A program made the translations under genes and the position numbers. A DNA stretch of 64,000 nucleotides from JANQRA01 sp035762545 (GTDB taxonomy: Bacteria > Actinomycetota > Acidimicrobiia > Spongiisociales > ZC4RG35). Shown one piece after another: positions 8,506 to 17,923 of the stretch. The notes under the pieces are model-generated. The model ran no database searches and was not told where the DNA came from. It worked only from the letters and a program-made list of their open reading frames with translations. The stretch lies in NCBI GenBank assembly GCA_035762545.1, contig DASTOM010000019.1:99948-163947 (forward strand). The letters are read 5' to 3'. The stretch's first letter is position 1; each line of letters begins with the position of its first letter.

Positions 8506-10461
8506 ATGATGCAATCGATCACTGCCGGCCGCGAGGCATATGGCCGCAACTCCTGGGAGGAGGCCTATCAGGAGTTGAAGTCCGCCGATGGCTCCGACGA
8601 CTTCGACCCTGACGACCTGGTGCTTCTGGCTGACGCGGCTTGGTTCTCCGGCCGAGTCGAGGAATCCACCCAGACACTGGAGCGCGCCTATCTCGGCTAT
8701 GTCGACGAGGGCGCTCCGGACAGTGCTGCAGTCATTGCGATACGGCTAGTTGAGCGTGCTTTTCGGGCAGGGGAGGCACCCATTGCCCAGGGGTGGCTGG
8801 CACGGGCCGAGCGTCTGATCGAAGACCTTCCCGAGTCGGGAGTTCACGCATGGGTGGCGACGATGAAGGGCGCCAAGGCGCTTCTGGCGGACGGTGATGC
8901 CGCCGCCGCCATCGGCGAGCTCGAGCAGGCCATCGAGCTAGGGCGCCTCCATCGAGATCCTGACGTGGAGGCCGTCGCGCTTTCCTTCAAGGGAACGGCT
9001 CTCACCAGACTGGGGAGGGTCGAGGAAGGCCTTGCCTTGCTCGACGCTGCGACTGCCGCCGCTACCTCCGGCGAGCTTCGGGTGAAGACCGCTTGTGACG
9101 TCTACTGCCTGACCATTTCTGCGTGCCACGACTTGTCGGACCTACGCCGTTCCGCGGAGTGGACCGAGCGGGCCGAGAGACACATGCAGCAGGGTTCCGT
9201 GAGTGGCTACCCGGGAGCGTGCAAGGTGCACCGGGCCGAACTGAAGCGCTACCAGGGAAAATGGGCGGAGGCGGAGGAAGAGGCTCGCGCCGCCTGTGAG
9301 GAGTTGGAGCGCTTCCGGCTCCTCGACATCCTCGGCAGCGCATACAACGAGATCGGTGAGGTCCGTCTGCGAATGGGTGATCTGGCGGAGGCGGAGGCAG
9401 CGTTCGTCAAGGCATATGAGTACGGCTGGGATCCCCAGCCGGGGCTGTCTCTGCTCCACCTGGCGCGGGGCAACGCTGCCGAGGCAGCGAGTTCCCTGGA
9501 ACGGAGCCTCAGCCGTGGTCAAGATCACGCCGGCTTCGACCTCGTCCATCTGGTGCACAACTTGCCGGCCAAAGTGGAGATAGATCTGGCTCGCGGCGAC
9601 CTCGAGGGAGCACGTGCCGCAACCGAGGAGCTGGAACGCATCGCGACCGAGCACGACAACCGGGTCTGGAGCGCCGCAGCGGGCACGGCCCGGGGAAAGA
9701 CGGAACTGTTCGAAGGCCAGGTCGACCAGGCGCTACACCATCTCGATCGGGCGTGGCGGAGCTGGCGGGATCTCGACTTCCCGTACGAGAGCGCCATGAC
9801 TCGAACCTCTCTCGCCGAAGCGCGCCGGGCAGCCGGTGATGAGACAGGAGCGCGTCTCGAGCTCAATGCGGCCCTGGCCTCGTTCCGGGATCTCGGTGCG
9901 AAGCTCGGAGTACAAAGAGTCAACGAGTTGCTCGAGGACAACGCTCAACGTGAGGCGACACTCGCCACAATGACCTTCATGTTCACCGACATCGTCACCT
10001 CGACGGATCTGATCGGACTGATCGGAGACGAAGCGTGGGCGAGTTTGCTGGGCTGGCACGACCGGACACTTGAGGCCGAGTTCACTGGTCACGGCGGCAA
10101 CGTGGTCAACCACACTGGCGATGGCTTCTTCGTCGCCTTTTCTGACGTGGGACCCGCGATCGACTGTGCAGTCGACATCCAAAGGAGTCTGCGCACACAT
10201 CGGAGGGAGCACGGATTCGCCCCGTCGATCCGAATCGGTATACACGCCGCCGACGCCACCAGCACTGACGGGGGCTTCACCGGCAGAGGGGTTCACGTGG
10301 CCGCACGGATCGGTGCCGAGGCTGGGGCCGACGAGATCCTGGTGTCGGAGTCGACCCTGGCAGCCGTTTCGGGACTGGAGTACCCGGTCTCCGAAGCCCG
10401 AAGCCTCAGCCTGAAGGGGATCTCGACTCCTGTGGAGGCGAGCACCGTCGACTGGCGCTGA
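8506..10461 (+). CDS. TPR protein with C-terminal class III cyclase domain
   Basis: About 480 residues of TPR-like helical repeats precede a class III nucleotide cyclase domain (last ~170 residues). FTDIVTSTDL gives the first metal-binding Asp and HTGDGFF the second. By eye the usual substrate-choosing Lys is Asn (VVNHTGDG) and the transition-state Asn is His (GVHVAARI), though the Arg is kept. Activity may therefore be weak or altered. It is predicted to be cytosolic. ATG 8506 is chosen because GGTGGGA precedes it; an in-frame ATG at 8473 has no binding site. It converges on the next gene with 2 nt between stops. Confidence 0.83.
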   Translation: MMQSITAGREAYGRNSWEEAYQELKSADGSDDFDPDDLVLLADAAWFSGRVEESTQTLERAYLGYVDEGAPDSAAVIAIRLVERAFRAGEAPIAQGWLARAERLIEDLPESGVHAWVATMKGAKALLADGDAAAAIGELEQAIELGRLHRDPDVEAVALSFKGTALTRLGRVEEGLALLDAATAAATSGELRVKTACDVYCLTISACHDLSDLRRSAEWTERAERHMQQGSVSGYPGACKVHRAELKRYQGKWAEAEEEARAACEELERFRLLDILGSAYNEIGEVRLRMGDLAEAEAAFVKAYEYGWDPQPGLSLLHLARGNAAEAASSLERSLSRGQDHAGFDLVHLVHNLPAKVEIDLARGDLEGARAATEELERIATEHDNRVWSAAAGTARGKTELFEGQVDQALHHLDRAWRSWRDLDFPYESAMTRTSLAEARRAAGDETGARLELNAALASFRDLGAKLGVQRVNELLEDNAQREATLATMTFMFTDIVTSTDLIGLIGDEAWASLLGWHDRTLEAEFTGHGGNVVNHTGDGFFVAFSDVGPAIDCAVDIQRSLRTHRREHGFAPSIRIGIHAADATSTDGGFTGRGVHVAARIGAEAGADEILVSESTLAAVSGLEYPVSEARSLSLKGISTPVEASTVDWR

Positions 10462-10463
10462 TC

Positions 10464-11810
10464 TCAAGCCATGAGGCCGAAGACAGCCCACTCTCCCGGC
10501 ACGCCCTTCAGCTCGTGGCTTCCCCTGTCGGCGAACTCGAGTCCCGACCCCACCGATAGGTCTCTGACCACCGATGAGACGATCAGCTCGCCTGGTCCGG
10601 CAAGACCCATCAGCCGCGCCGCAATATGGACACCGATGCCCCGGACGTCTCCGTCGACCAGATCCACCTCGCTGGTGTGCACACTGCCGCGAATCGTGAT
10701 TCCGATCTCACCGACACGATGGGCGATCGAGAGCCAACATCGGGCAGCTCGCGCCGGACCTTCGAAAACACTCAACGACCCGTCCCCCGTGTGCTTCACC
10801 TCACGCCCGGAGTGGCGTGAAACCTCCGTATCGACGATCCCGTCGTGGGTCCGCAGGAGCGACGCCCACTCCCGGTCCCCGAGCTCGGCTGCCTTTTCAG
10901 TCGAGCCGACGATGTCGGTGAACAGCAGCGAGGCAAGGACCTGGTTGGTTGGTCCGCCGGACTTGGTCCCGGTCGTGAACTCCTCGATCGCGGCAAGGAT
11001 CGCCTCGGAGTCTCCCATCCAAGGGAAGTGGTCCGCACCGGGTAATTCCAATAGGCGGGCGCCTTCGATGTGTTCGGCCATGTATCTGGCGCCTTCGAGT
11101 GGATTCACCCCGTCGTCGGTGCGATGGATTACCAGAGTGGGCACGTGGATGGCTGGGAGTGCCTCGCGAACGTCAATCGCCCGATTCATCGCCACCATGG
11201 CACGGGCCGCCGCCGGGCTCATGCTTGCGCGCAGCGAAGCGGCCCACCATCGGTGGAAATCTGGGTCAGAGCCGGGAGCGACCGAGTCGACCAGAATCGG
11301 CTGCCCCCAGTTCTCAGTCACTTCTCTGAGGAATCCGTCGAAAAACTCTGGACTGAGGGCTCCTGGAAACTCCGGTGAGCTGATTCGCTTTGGGTAGGTG
11401 TTGATCAGAACGAGGTTCTCCACCCGGGTCGGGAATGTGGCGGCGAAGAGAATGGCGAGCGGGCCTCCGTCCGAGTGGGCCACGAGGGACACCTTCCCCA
11501 GCCCGACGTCGTCAATCACTGCCCGGAGGTCGTGCATCCGCTGCTCGATCCCGGGAAGGTGGTCCGGAGAAACCCGGTCCGACAGGCCGGTGCCTCTCTT
11601 GTCGAGCAGCACCAGACGCGAGAAGGATGACAGCCGGTGGTAGTAGTGGGCCAGACGGGGCAGCTCCCAGGCACGCTCGAGGTGGGATCCGAACCCGGGC
11701 ACCATCACCAGGTCGATCGGCCCCTCGCCAACCACCTGATAGGCGATGCTGACTCCCTCGCTCAAGGCGTACCGGGTCTCCGGGATCTTCGGGGCTGAAG
11801 GCGTCGTCAT
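10464..11810 (-). CDS. Alpha/beta hydrolase fused to class III cyclase domain
   Basis: The 448-residue fusion has a hydrolase half (about 1-280) and a cyclase half (about 290-448). The hydrolase part carries VPGFGSH, DKRGTGLSD and the nucleophile elbow AHSDGG, with a late His in GADHFPWMGD. The cyclase part has FTDIVGSTE and KHTGDGSL with the metal Asp residues and the purine-choosing Lys. At the transition-state Asn it has His (GVHIAARL). This architecture is common in actinobacteria. The hydrolase may sense or process a ligand and tune cyclic nucleotide production; that is inference. No clear Shine-Dalgarno is present. Confidence 0.87.
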   Translation of the reverse strand: MTTPSAPKIPETRYALSEGVSIAYQVVGEGPIDLVMVPGFGSHLERAWELPRLAHYYHRLSSFSRLVLLDKRGTGLSDRVSPDHLPGIEQRMHDLRAVIDDVGLGKVSLVAHSDGGPLAILFAATFPTRVENLVLINTYPKRISSPEFPGALSPEFFDGFLREVTENWGQPILVDSVAPGSDPDFHRWWAASLRASMSPAAARAMVAMNRAIDVREALPAIHVPTLVIHRTDDGVNPLEGARYMAEHIEGARLLELPGADHFPWMGDSEAILAAIEEFTTGTKSGGPTNQVLASLLFTDIVGSTEKAAELGDREWASLLRTHDGIVDTEVSRHSGREVKHTGDGSLSVFEGPARAARCWLSIAHRVGEIGITIRGSVHTSEVDLVDGDVRGIGVHIAARLMGLAGPGELIVSSVVRDLSVGSGLEFADRGSHELKGVPGEWAVFGLMA

Positions 11811-11871
11811 GATCGGCGGTCACGGTATACGGCCGGGCGAATGGACAGCCCTTCAAAGGGCAAACAGGCCG

Positions 11872-12873
11872 TTACCCGCCCAGGGTCGATGTGAGATGAC
11901 TCACCAGAGGCCAGGCTCCGTACGACGTGTTGGAGACGACCGTCCAAGAGGTCCCCGTCCTCGGGTCGTGTGCGCTTGTGAAGGACACGCCGGCGTCGCC
12001 GCCGACCAGCTTGACCACAGGGCTCTCCGCGCCGAGCCAAAACCCGAAGCCATAGCGGCCGTCATCTTCGACGGCGTCCGACTGCGGCCGGGTCATCTCG
12101 GCTATCCAGTCGTGGGACACGATTCTGCCGGCATACAGGGCGTCCCAGAACATCCGCATGTCGTCCAAGGTTGTGTAGATACCACCGTCTCCGTTGCCGA
12201 GAACCGGCAGATGCAAGACATTTGTCCAGAGCCCCTCCCTCTCCAGGTAGCCGAGGGCCATCCTCCCCGATGGTCGGTCGGAGCGGAGGAAGGCAGTGTC
12301 CTCCAAGCCCCCCGGTGCCAGGACACGGTCGGTGACGAGGTCGTGATAAGGCACGCCACTCTTCCGCTCGGCGATCAGTGCCAACACAATGTATCCACCG
12401 TTGCAATACGAGAAGCGGGCGCCAGCGGGGAACTTCGTGGGAAAGCCATCGAGTTCGGTGACGAATGCCTCGGTGGTCGTCAGTCGATGCACCGGCGATC
12501 GCAACAGGTAGTCGGTCATCGAGAGGCTTTCGTCCTCCTCGTCGATGTAGTCGCCAATCCCGGAAGTGTGCGAGAGGAGGTGCCTCACCGTCACATCGTC
12601 GGCGATCGAGGGGAGGTCGTCTCCGAGGACCGATCGGGCGGTGGTGTTCAGGCTCAGGATGCCGTCGTCGATGAGGCTCACCACCGCCAGGGCGGTGAAC
12701 GTCTTGCCACCGCTGGCGATGGCGAACTGAGTGTCGACCCGGTTAGGAGCCTCGAATCCGCGGTGGGCGAAGCCGTAGGCCGCCGACCAGGTTCGACCGT
12801 CGACGTCGACACCGATCGCCCCGGAGAAGCCGGTCTCAACTGCCATCCGATCGATCCGGTCGACTGGTTCCAC
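11872..12873 (-). CDS. Serine hydrolase, beta-lactamase / DD-peptidase family (class C-like)
   Basis: The 333-residue protein carries the SxxK active-site tetrad (SGGK, Ser54-Lys57), the YxN-type motif YCN (156-158) and a C-terminal GGDAG at the place of the KTG/HxG box. HLLSHTSGI is the usual landmark of this family. It probably hydrolyses an ester or peptide; no signal peptide is seen, so the site is cytosolic or unknown. I start at GTG 12873 because TACAGT lies 7 nt upstream and longer reading frames run into the divergent decarboxylase gene with Arg-rich nonsense. ATG 12846 is the alternative. Confidence 0.82.
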   Translation of the reverse strand: MEPVDRIDRMAVETGFSGAIGVDVDGRTWSAAYGFAHRGFEAPNRVDTQFAIASGGKTFTALAVVSLIDDGILSLNTTARSVLGDDLPSIADDVTVRHLLSHTSGIGDYIDEEDESLSMTDYLLRSPVHRLTTTEAFVTELDGFPTKFPAGARFSYCNGGYIVLALIAERKSGVPYHDLVTDRVLAPGGLEDTAFLRSDRPSGRMALGYLEREGLWTNVLHLPVLGNGDGGIYTTLDDMRMFWDALYAGRIVSHDWIAEMTRPQSDAVEDDGRYGFGFWLGAESPVVKLVGGDAGVSFTSAHDPRTGTSWTVVSNTSYGAWPLVSHLTSTLGG

Positions 12874-12880
12874 CGGCGGG

Positions 12881-12918
12881 ACTGTACGACAGACACGGCC
12901 CGTCGACCTGCCTACCCT
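12881..12918. promoter_or_regulatory. Back-to-back -10 boxes of a divergent gene pair
   Basis: On the minus strand TACAGT (12881-12886) lies 7 nt before the GTG of the serine hydrolase. On the plus strand TACCCT (12913-12918) lies 8 nt before the GTG of the acetolactate decarboxylase. Neither gene has a Shine-Dalgarno, so both may be leaderless from this 53-bp gap. Confidence 0.45.
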
Positions 12919-12926
12919 CCGTCGCT

Positions 12927-13766
12927 GTGTCACGTCGGGTGGAAGTCGAACTGTCGGAGCGGGTCTGGGACGAACTGGAGCGGCGCAGCCGTGAAACCGG
13001 CGGCGAAGTTTCCGCTGTCCTCGACGAGACACTACGGGAGGCATTCGAGCTCGATGGTCACACCCTCTTCCAGGTCTCGACGTCGAATGCTCTGGCCCAG
13101 GGGGTCTTCGGCGGTGCGGTCACGGTGGCAACCCTCAAGGAGCACGGCGATTTTGGGATCGGGACCTTCGAACGTCTCGACGGGGAGCTGATCCTTCTCG
13201 AAGGAACCTGCTACCGGGCGACTGCCGGAGGAGTGGTCGGCGAGATATCAGACGATGCCGAGGTCCCGTTCGCGGCCGTCACGTGGTTCACCCCTGACAT
13301 TGACTTCTCACTCGACGAGGTCACATCCCTCGATGCTCTGCGGAATGGGCTCGACAGTCGACGTCTTTCCGACAACCTCTTCCAAGGACTTCGGGTCGAC
13401 GGGAGATTCGAGTCACTTCAGATGAGAGCGGCGTGCCCGGCTCGACCGGGCGAAGGTCTGCTCGAGGCGACCAGGCACCAGAGCGAGTTCTCGGCAGCGG
13501 ACGTCGAGGGAACGTTGGTCGGCTTCTGGGCGCCGGAGTACGCCCAAACGGTCGGCATTCCCGGCTATCACTTCCACTTCATCTCCGAGGACCGTGGCAC
13601 CGGTGGCCACTTGCTCGACCTCGCGGCCTCCAGGCTGGAGGTCCAGGTCCAGACGGAATCTTCGCTGCACCTCGCCATGCCCGACACGTCAGAGTTCCGG
13701 GCTGCGGAGCTTGGCGGAGATCACCGGGACGAGATCGATCAGGCAGAGACCGGTATAGGGAACTAG
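12927..13766 (+). CDS. Alpha-acetolactate decarboxylase with N-terminal ribbon-helix-helix-like segment
   Basis: Residues about 45-260 match acetolactate decarboxylase (BudA/AlsD): LFQVSTSNALAQGV, HGDFGIGTF, GTLVGFWAPEY, and the zinc site with His215 and His217 in GYHFHFIS and His228 in GGH. The enzyme converts acetolactate to acetoin. Residues 3-40 (RRVEVELSERVWDEL, then AVLDETLREAFE) look like a ribbon-helix-helix fold, which is not part of the known enzyme. No acetolactate synthase or butanediol dehydrogenase is nearby. The GTG start follows TACCCT by 8 nt. The last four bases overlap the stop of the convergent methyltransferase. Confidence 0.87.
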   Translation: MSRRVEVELSERVWDELERRSRETGGEVSAVLDETLREAFELDGHTLFQVSTSNALAQGVFGGAVTVATLKEHGDFGIGTFERLDGELILLEGTCYRATAGGVVGEISDDAEVPFAAVTWFTPDIDFSLDEVTSLDALRNGLDSRRLSDNLFQGLRVDGRFESLQMRAACPARPGEGLLEATRHQSEFSAADVEGTLVGFWAPEYAQTVGIPGYHFHFISEDRGTGGHLLDLAASRLEVQVQTESSLHLAMPDTSEFRAAELGGDHRDEIDQAETGIGN

Positions 13767-14332
13767 GCCTTCCCGGTCACGACCAGATAGTTGTGTCGCC
13801 AGCCGGTGTGGAATTCGTCGATCTCTGGATCGGCGTAACCGAGCTCGACGAGACGGGCGGCCAGGACCTGAGCTTCGGCACGGGAGAACCCATGCCCGTC
13901 CTTGCCCTCGCGGAGCATTCCCTCGACCACATGCAGACGTCCGCCGGGTACGAGCACTCGCAAAGCCTCGATCAGGCCCGCTTGGCGATCTGCCCAATGG
14001 TGGAACGTCGCAACGTTGATGACCACGTCGAAACTGTTGTCCGGAAAGGGAAGGGCCTCAGCGGACCCGACTCTGACGTCGGCCCCCGGAACTCTCTTGG
14101 CGGCGCGGGCGACCATCGATGGGCTGGGATCGACCCCGGCCACCGATGCTCCCCGAGCTGCGGCGTGTTCCAGGGCGGCGCCCGGGCCGCATCCGATGTC
14201 GAGGAATCGGGTCTCTTCACCAACACCAGCGAATTCGACGATCTCGAGATTGCTCCTCGGGGAGCGGCTTATCAGCGAATACAGCCACGACCTGAAAGGC
14301 GACCACTTCTCGACTTCATGTTCATGCTGCAT
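13763..14332 (-). CDS. Class I SAM-dependent methyltransferase
   Basis: The 189-residue protein has the SAM-binding motif LDIGCGPGAAL (residues 46-56), an acidic end of strand 2 (VAGVDPS), a motif II AEALPFPDNSFDVV and FHHW after it. This is a Methyltransf_11-type enzyme of the UbiE/small-molecule class; the substrate is unknown. ATG 14332 is preferred because TAATCT is 7 nt upstream, and the longer frame to 14464 adds a low-complexity Ser/Arg tail. Its last four bases overlap the stop of the convergent decarboxylase gene. Confidence 0.83.
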   Translation of the reverse strand: MQHEHEVEKWSPFRSWLYSLISRSPRSNLEIVEFAGVGEETRFLDIGCGPGAALEHAAARGASVAGVDPSPSMVARAAKRVPGADVRVGSAEALPFPDNSFDVVINVATFHHWADRQAGLIEALRVLVPGGRLHVVEGMLREGKDGHGFSRAEAQVLAARLVELGYADPEIDEFHTGWRHNYLVVTGKA

Positions 14333-14387
14333 CGGCCGGAGATTAAGGGGCCGACCGGAGTCGACCCCCGTCTTGGACTGTGTCGAA

Positions 14388-14717
14388 CTAGCCCTCACCG
14401 CCCAAGTCGATGCACTCGAAGACCTGCACCTGGCCGCCGTGGACGAGATGTGGGTGCCTGTCACATGCGGCGACTGCGGCGTCGAGAGAATCTGCCTCGA
14501 TCACGGTGTAGCCCGTGGCCGGGGTGTCTCCCAGAGGTCCGTCGCCGACCCCCGAGTCGGTGAGGTTCTTGGACGCACCGAACGGGGCGCCACCGTCGGT
14601 GACGGCCTCACCCATCTTGCCGTACCAGGCACCCCACTCTGCCATGATCTGCTCCTGTTCGGCAGGGTCATCCGCCATTCCGGCACCGCCGGTGTAGAGC
14701 AACAGAAACTGCGACAT
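14388..14717 (-). CDS. YCII-related (DGPF) domain protein
   Basis: The 109-residue protein resembles the YCII/DGPF family: MSQFLLLYTGG at the start, AWYGKMGEAV, GGAPFG, GYTVIEADSLDAAV, and a final HPHLVHGGQVQVFEC. These proteins adopt a ferredoxin-like dimeric fold and often sit near ECF sigma factors. The sequence has GGAGGAG six bases before ATG 14717, which is better spaced than the ATG at 14723. No enzymatic activity is established. Confidence 0.84.
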   Translation of the reverse strand: MSQFLLLYTGGAGMADDPAEQEQIMAEWGAWYGKMGEAVTDGGAPFGASKNLTDSGVGDGPLGDTPATGYTVIEADSLDAAVAACDRHPHLVHGGQVQVFECIDLGGEG

Positions 14718-14794
14718 ATTCATCTCCTCCTGTGTGGACCGCGACTCGGTCCATTCGCTCTGTTGTCGATCCGGAGACGGGGGAATCGACAGCT

Positions 14795-17700
14795 TCAGCC
14801 GAGAACCCGCTTCGCTTCGAGCATGGCCGACTCGTCGAGGCCTTCGTCGAAGGTCGAGTAGAGCCGGGAGAGCTCCTCGGATCCGTCCGGTGAGATGCCT
14901 GCCCGGCGTCGGAACTGCACCAGCCCGGTCCATGCCAGGAGTTCGACCAGACGGGCCCCGATCTGTCGCGCTCCGGTCAACGCATGCTGATATGCATCCT
15001 CGATGTCGGCTGGTGCGGCGTCAGGCGAGTGGCGGAGCACGTCGGCGATGATCACCCAGAACTGGGCCCCTTCGGGAGCTTCGGGATCCACGGCCAGGGC
15101 GTCACGGGCCAACTCGAGGGCGACGGATCCCTGACCGGCCAGCAGGTGGACCTGGGCGCGGAGACCGAGAATGAACGGCCAGAACACCGGCGGGGTGGTC
15201 AGACCCCGGTAGAGGCTGACGCCGGCCTCGGTCATTTCCAGCCCCTCGTCGGAACGGCCGAGTCCGACGAGCGCGGCGCCTTCGAGGACCGTTGCAAGCG
15301 TCCGCCAGACGATGTAGTCGTTCTCGTCCGAAACCCGGGCCAGTTCATGAGCATGTGCCAGTGTGTCTTCGAATCTCGATCGGAGAAACGACAGGTAGCC
15401 GTTGTGATAGAGGGCATGCGCCAGGGTGAAGGGATGCTCCAGTTCCCGGGCGATGGCGAGGGCTTCGGTGAGCCTCGCCGTAGCCTGGTCCATATGTCCC
15501 CGCTCGTACACCAAGAGTCCCCAGGCCACCCGGGCGGTGATGGCGGTGTTCGGACCTACCCGGAGACGGTGCATGGTGTGCATGTCGGTCCGGTACAGGG
15601 CGATCGCCTTGTCGAGGTTCGGGATCCCGGTCTCGTCCCCGGAGAAGGCCATGGCCGATCCCAGTAGGTAGTAAGCCTCCGCCCTGATCGAGTCTGAGTT
15701 CTCCGTCTCGGCGAGCGTCATGAGCTCGTGTCCCACGTCCACCGCAGACTCGAAGTCGATGGTGCTCATGTAGTAGCTCGCCAGGGAGCGGAGCACCGAG
15801 AACGTCTGGGCGCTGGTTCCAACGCTGCGGACCAGTTCCAGAACCGGGATGAAGGCGGCTTCCACCTCCTCCCCGTAGCCGTGCACGGCCATCATCGCCC
15901 GGGCGAGGCTCGAGCGAAGGGCGAGTTCCTCCTCTGCCAGCGACTCACGCGCTTCGCTCTCCTCGAGCACCCCAAGAGTGTCGTTGATCAGCCCGATCGC
16001 GGCGTGGTACCACCCCTTCGACTCATGGAGGGCCCACAGGCCGTCGAGCAGACCCAGAAGCTGGTCCAGGTCTTTGCGCTCCACCCAGTAAGACCAGGCT
16101 GTGCGCAGGTTGCCGATCTCGACGGCAAGCTCGTCTATGGCCTTCTGGGCGTCGGTGCCCTTCAGCCTGGCTTCGAGGTTCGTGACGAAGCTCGAATAGT
16201 GCCGGGCATGGGCCTCTCGCACGGCTCCGTTCCGATGCGTGTCTTCGGCGAGACGCTCCCACGCGAACTCCTTGATCATGAGGAGCATCGTGAAGCGCTG
16301 CGACGATCCCTCGTCGTATGTGCGAATCAGGCTCTTGTCGAGCAGCGACGAGACAACGTCGAGCACCATGCGGTCGAGGTCGAGCGCCTGTCCGGCGACG
16401 ACCTCGAGAGCATCGAAGGAGGCAGACGAGAAGACCGACGCCACCTCGAGAAGTCGCCGCTCGTCCTCGTCGAGAAGCTCGTAGCTCCATCCGATCGCAC
16501 CCCAGAGGGTCCGTTGCCGGTCGGGGAGGTCACGTCCACCCGCGCTCAGGATGTCGAGACGCTGCTGGAGACGTTGGAGCAGGTCCGTGACCGAGAAGAC
16601 ATTGAGACGCGCCGCGGCCAGCTCGATTGCCAGCGGGAGCCCATCGAGCCGGAGACATATCTCGGCGACGGTGGGGGCGTTCTCCGCGGTGATGGTGAAA
16701 TCGGGGCGCACTGATCTGGCGCGCTCGGTGAACAGCTGCACTGCCTCGGCTTCGGCGATCGCTTCGGTCGCATCGTCCGGTCGCGGGAGTGTCATCGGCG
16801 GAACCGGGAAGACCCGTTCCGCCCTGACTCTCAACGTCTCCCGGCTGGTCACGAGGATGTCGAGCTCCGGCGCGTGTTGCAGGAGCTCGGCGAGACCGGG
16901 TCCGACCTCGGTCACCTGCTCCAGGTTGTCGAGGACCAAGAGCATCTGTTTATCGCGAAGACGCATCTTCAGGACCTGGAGGGAGTCGCCGGAGCCGGAG
17001 GTCGGAAGGTTCAGCGCCCGCACGACCGCTTCGAACGCGGCGCTGGGATCACGTTCAGCGGACAGGTCGACGAAGAAGACACCGTCCCGGTACTGGTCGA
17101 GGCTCTCGGCGGCGATCTGGAGCGACAGTCGCGTCTTGCCGATCCCGCCGGGCCCGCCAAGGGTCAGCAGCCTGGTGCCAGGGGCGGCCAGCATGGTCTG
17201 GATGCCGGACAACTCCTCCTCCCGTCCCATGAACTCCGAGGCTTGAACCGGCAGGTTGTGGGGTCTGCTGTCCAGGGTCCTCAGCGATGCGAATACAGAG
17301 GGGAGCCCTTCGATCGTCACCTGGTAGAGGTGCTCGGGAAATGTGAGGTCCTTGAGACGGTGCTCGCCCATGTCCTGAAGTCCAACACCTGTCGGCAGAC
17401 CACCGTCGACGGCCGAAGCGGCCACGGCCGACAACAGAACCTGTCCACCGTGTCCGGCCGCCATGATCCGGGCTGTTCGGTTCATCGTGGGCCCGAAGAA
17501 GTCGTCGCCACGGGCCTCAGCGTCGCCGGTGTGTATACCCATCCTCGAGCGGAGAGGCCCGGTTGCCGACCAACTCTCCGCGGAGAGGCTCCGCTGGGCG
17601 GCCACGGCCGCAGCCACCGCGTCTTCGACTCCGTGAAAACGCGCTATCACGCCGTCGCCGGTGCTCTTCAGCACCTGCCCGTGGTGGGACGTGATCGCTG

Positions 17701-17818
17701 CCGTGACCACCCGGTCGTGCCGTTCCAAGGCGTCAGGCATCGCGGTCGGGTGCTCCTCCCAAAGTCGCGTGCTGGCCTCGATATCGGTGAAGAGGAAGGT
17801 GTTGGTGGTGTCGGTCAT
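14795..17818 (-). CDS. Class III cyclase fused to NB-ARC-like ATPase and TPR repeats
   Basis: The 1007-residue protein starts with a class III cyclase domain (about 1-170): FTDIEASTRL and KSTGDGVI with the metal Asp residues and Lys, and MNRTARI with the transition-state Asn-Arg pair. This one keeps all residues I checked. A STAND-type ATPase follows, with Walker A GGPGGIGKTRLS and Walker B LLVLDNLEQV, a winged-helix-like stretch, and TPR-like repeats to the C-terminus. Such proteins are thought to switch on when the repeats bind a ligand. It is predicted to be cytosolic. ATG 17818 is chosen; a GTG 11 codons earlier is possible. Confidence 0.87.
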   Translation of the reverse strand: MTDTTNTFLFTDIEASTRLWEEHPTAMPDALERHDRVVTAAITSHHGQVLKSTGDGVIARFHGVEDAVAAAVAAQRSLSAESWSATGPLRSRMGIHTGDAEARGDDFFGPTMNRTARIMAAGHGGQVLLSAVAASAVDGGLPTGVGLQDMGEHRLKDLTFPEHLYQVTIEGLPSVFASLRTLDSRPHNLPVQASEFMGREEELSGIQTMLAAPGTRLLTLGGPGGIGKTRLSLQIAAESLDQYRDGVFFVDLSAERDPSAAFEAVVRALNLPTSGSGDSLQVLKMRLRDKQMLLVLDNLEQVTEVGPGLAELLQHAPELDILVTSRETLRVRAERVFPVPPMTLPRPDDATEAIAEAEAVQLFTERARSVRPDFTITAENAPTVAEICLRLDGLPLAIELAAARLNVFSVTDLLQRLQQRLDILSAGGRDLPDRQRTLWGAIGWSYELLDEDERRLLEVASVFSSASFDALEVVAGQALDLDRMVLDVVSSLLDKSLIRTYDEGSSQRFTMLLMIKEFAWERLAEDTHRNGAVREAHARHYSSFVTNLEARLKGTDAQKAIDELAVEIGNLRTAWSYWVERKDLDQLLGLLDGLWALHESKGWYHAAIGLINDTLGVLEESEARESLAEEELALRSSLARAMMAVHGYGEEVEAAFIPVLELVRSVGTSAQTFSVLRSLASYYMSTIDFESAVDVGHELMTLAETENSDSIRAEAYYLLGSAMAFSGDETGIPNLDKAIALYRTDMHTMHRLRVGPNTAITARVAWGLLVYERGHMDQATARLTEALAIARELEHPFTLAHALYHNGYLSFLRSRFEDTLAHAHELARVSDENDYIVWRTLATVLEGAALVGLGRSDEGLEMTEAGVSLYRGLTTPPVFWPFILGLRAQVHLLAGQGSVALELARDALAVDPEAPEGAQFWVIIADVLRHSPDAAPADIEDAYQHALTGARQIGARLVELLAWTGLVQFRRRAGISPDGSEELSRLYSTFDEGLDESAMLEAKRVLG

Positions 17819-17923
17819 CGCGGACAGCCCATGTGCGCCAGATATTGCCACGGCGTTGGAGTTCCGTCTCCGTGGTCATCCCGGGCAAATAGGCTCCCCT
17901 GCGAGCGAGAAAGGAACAGAGAG

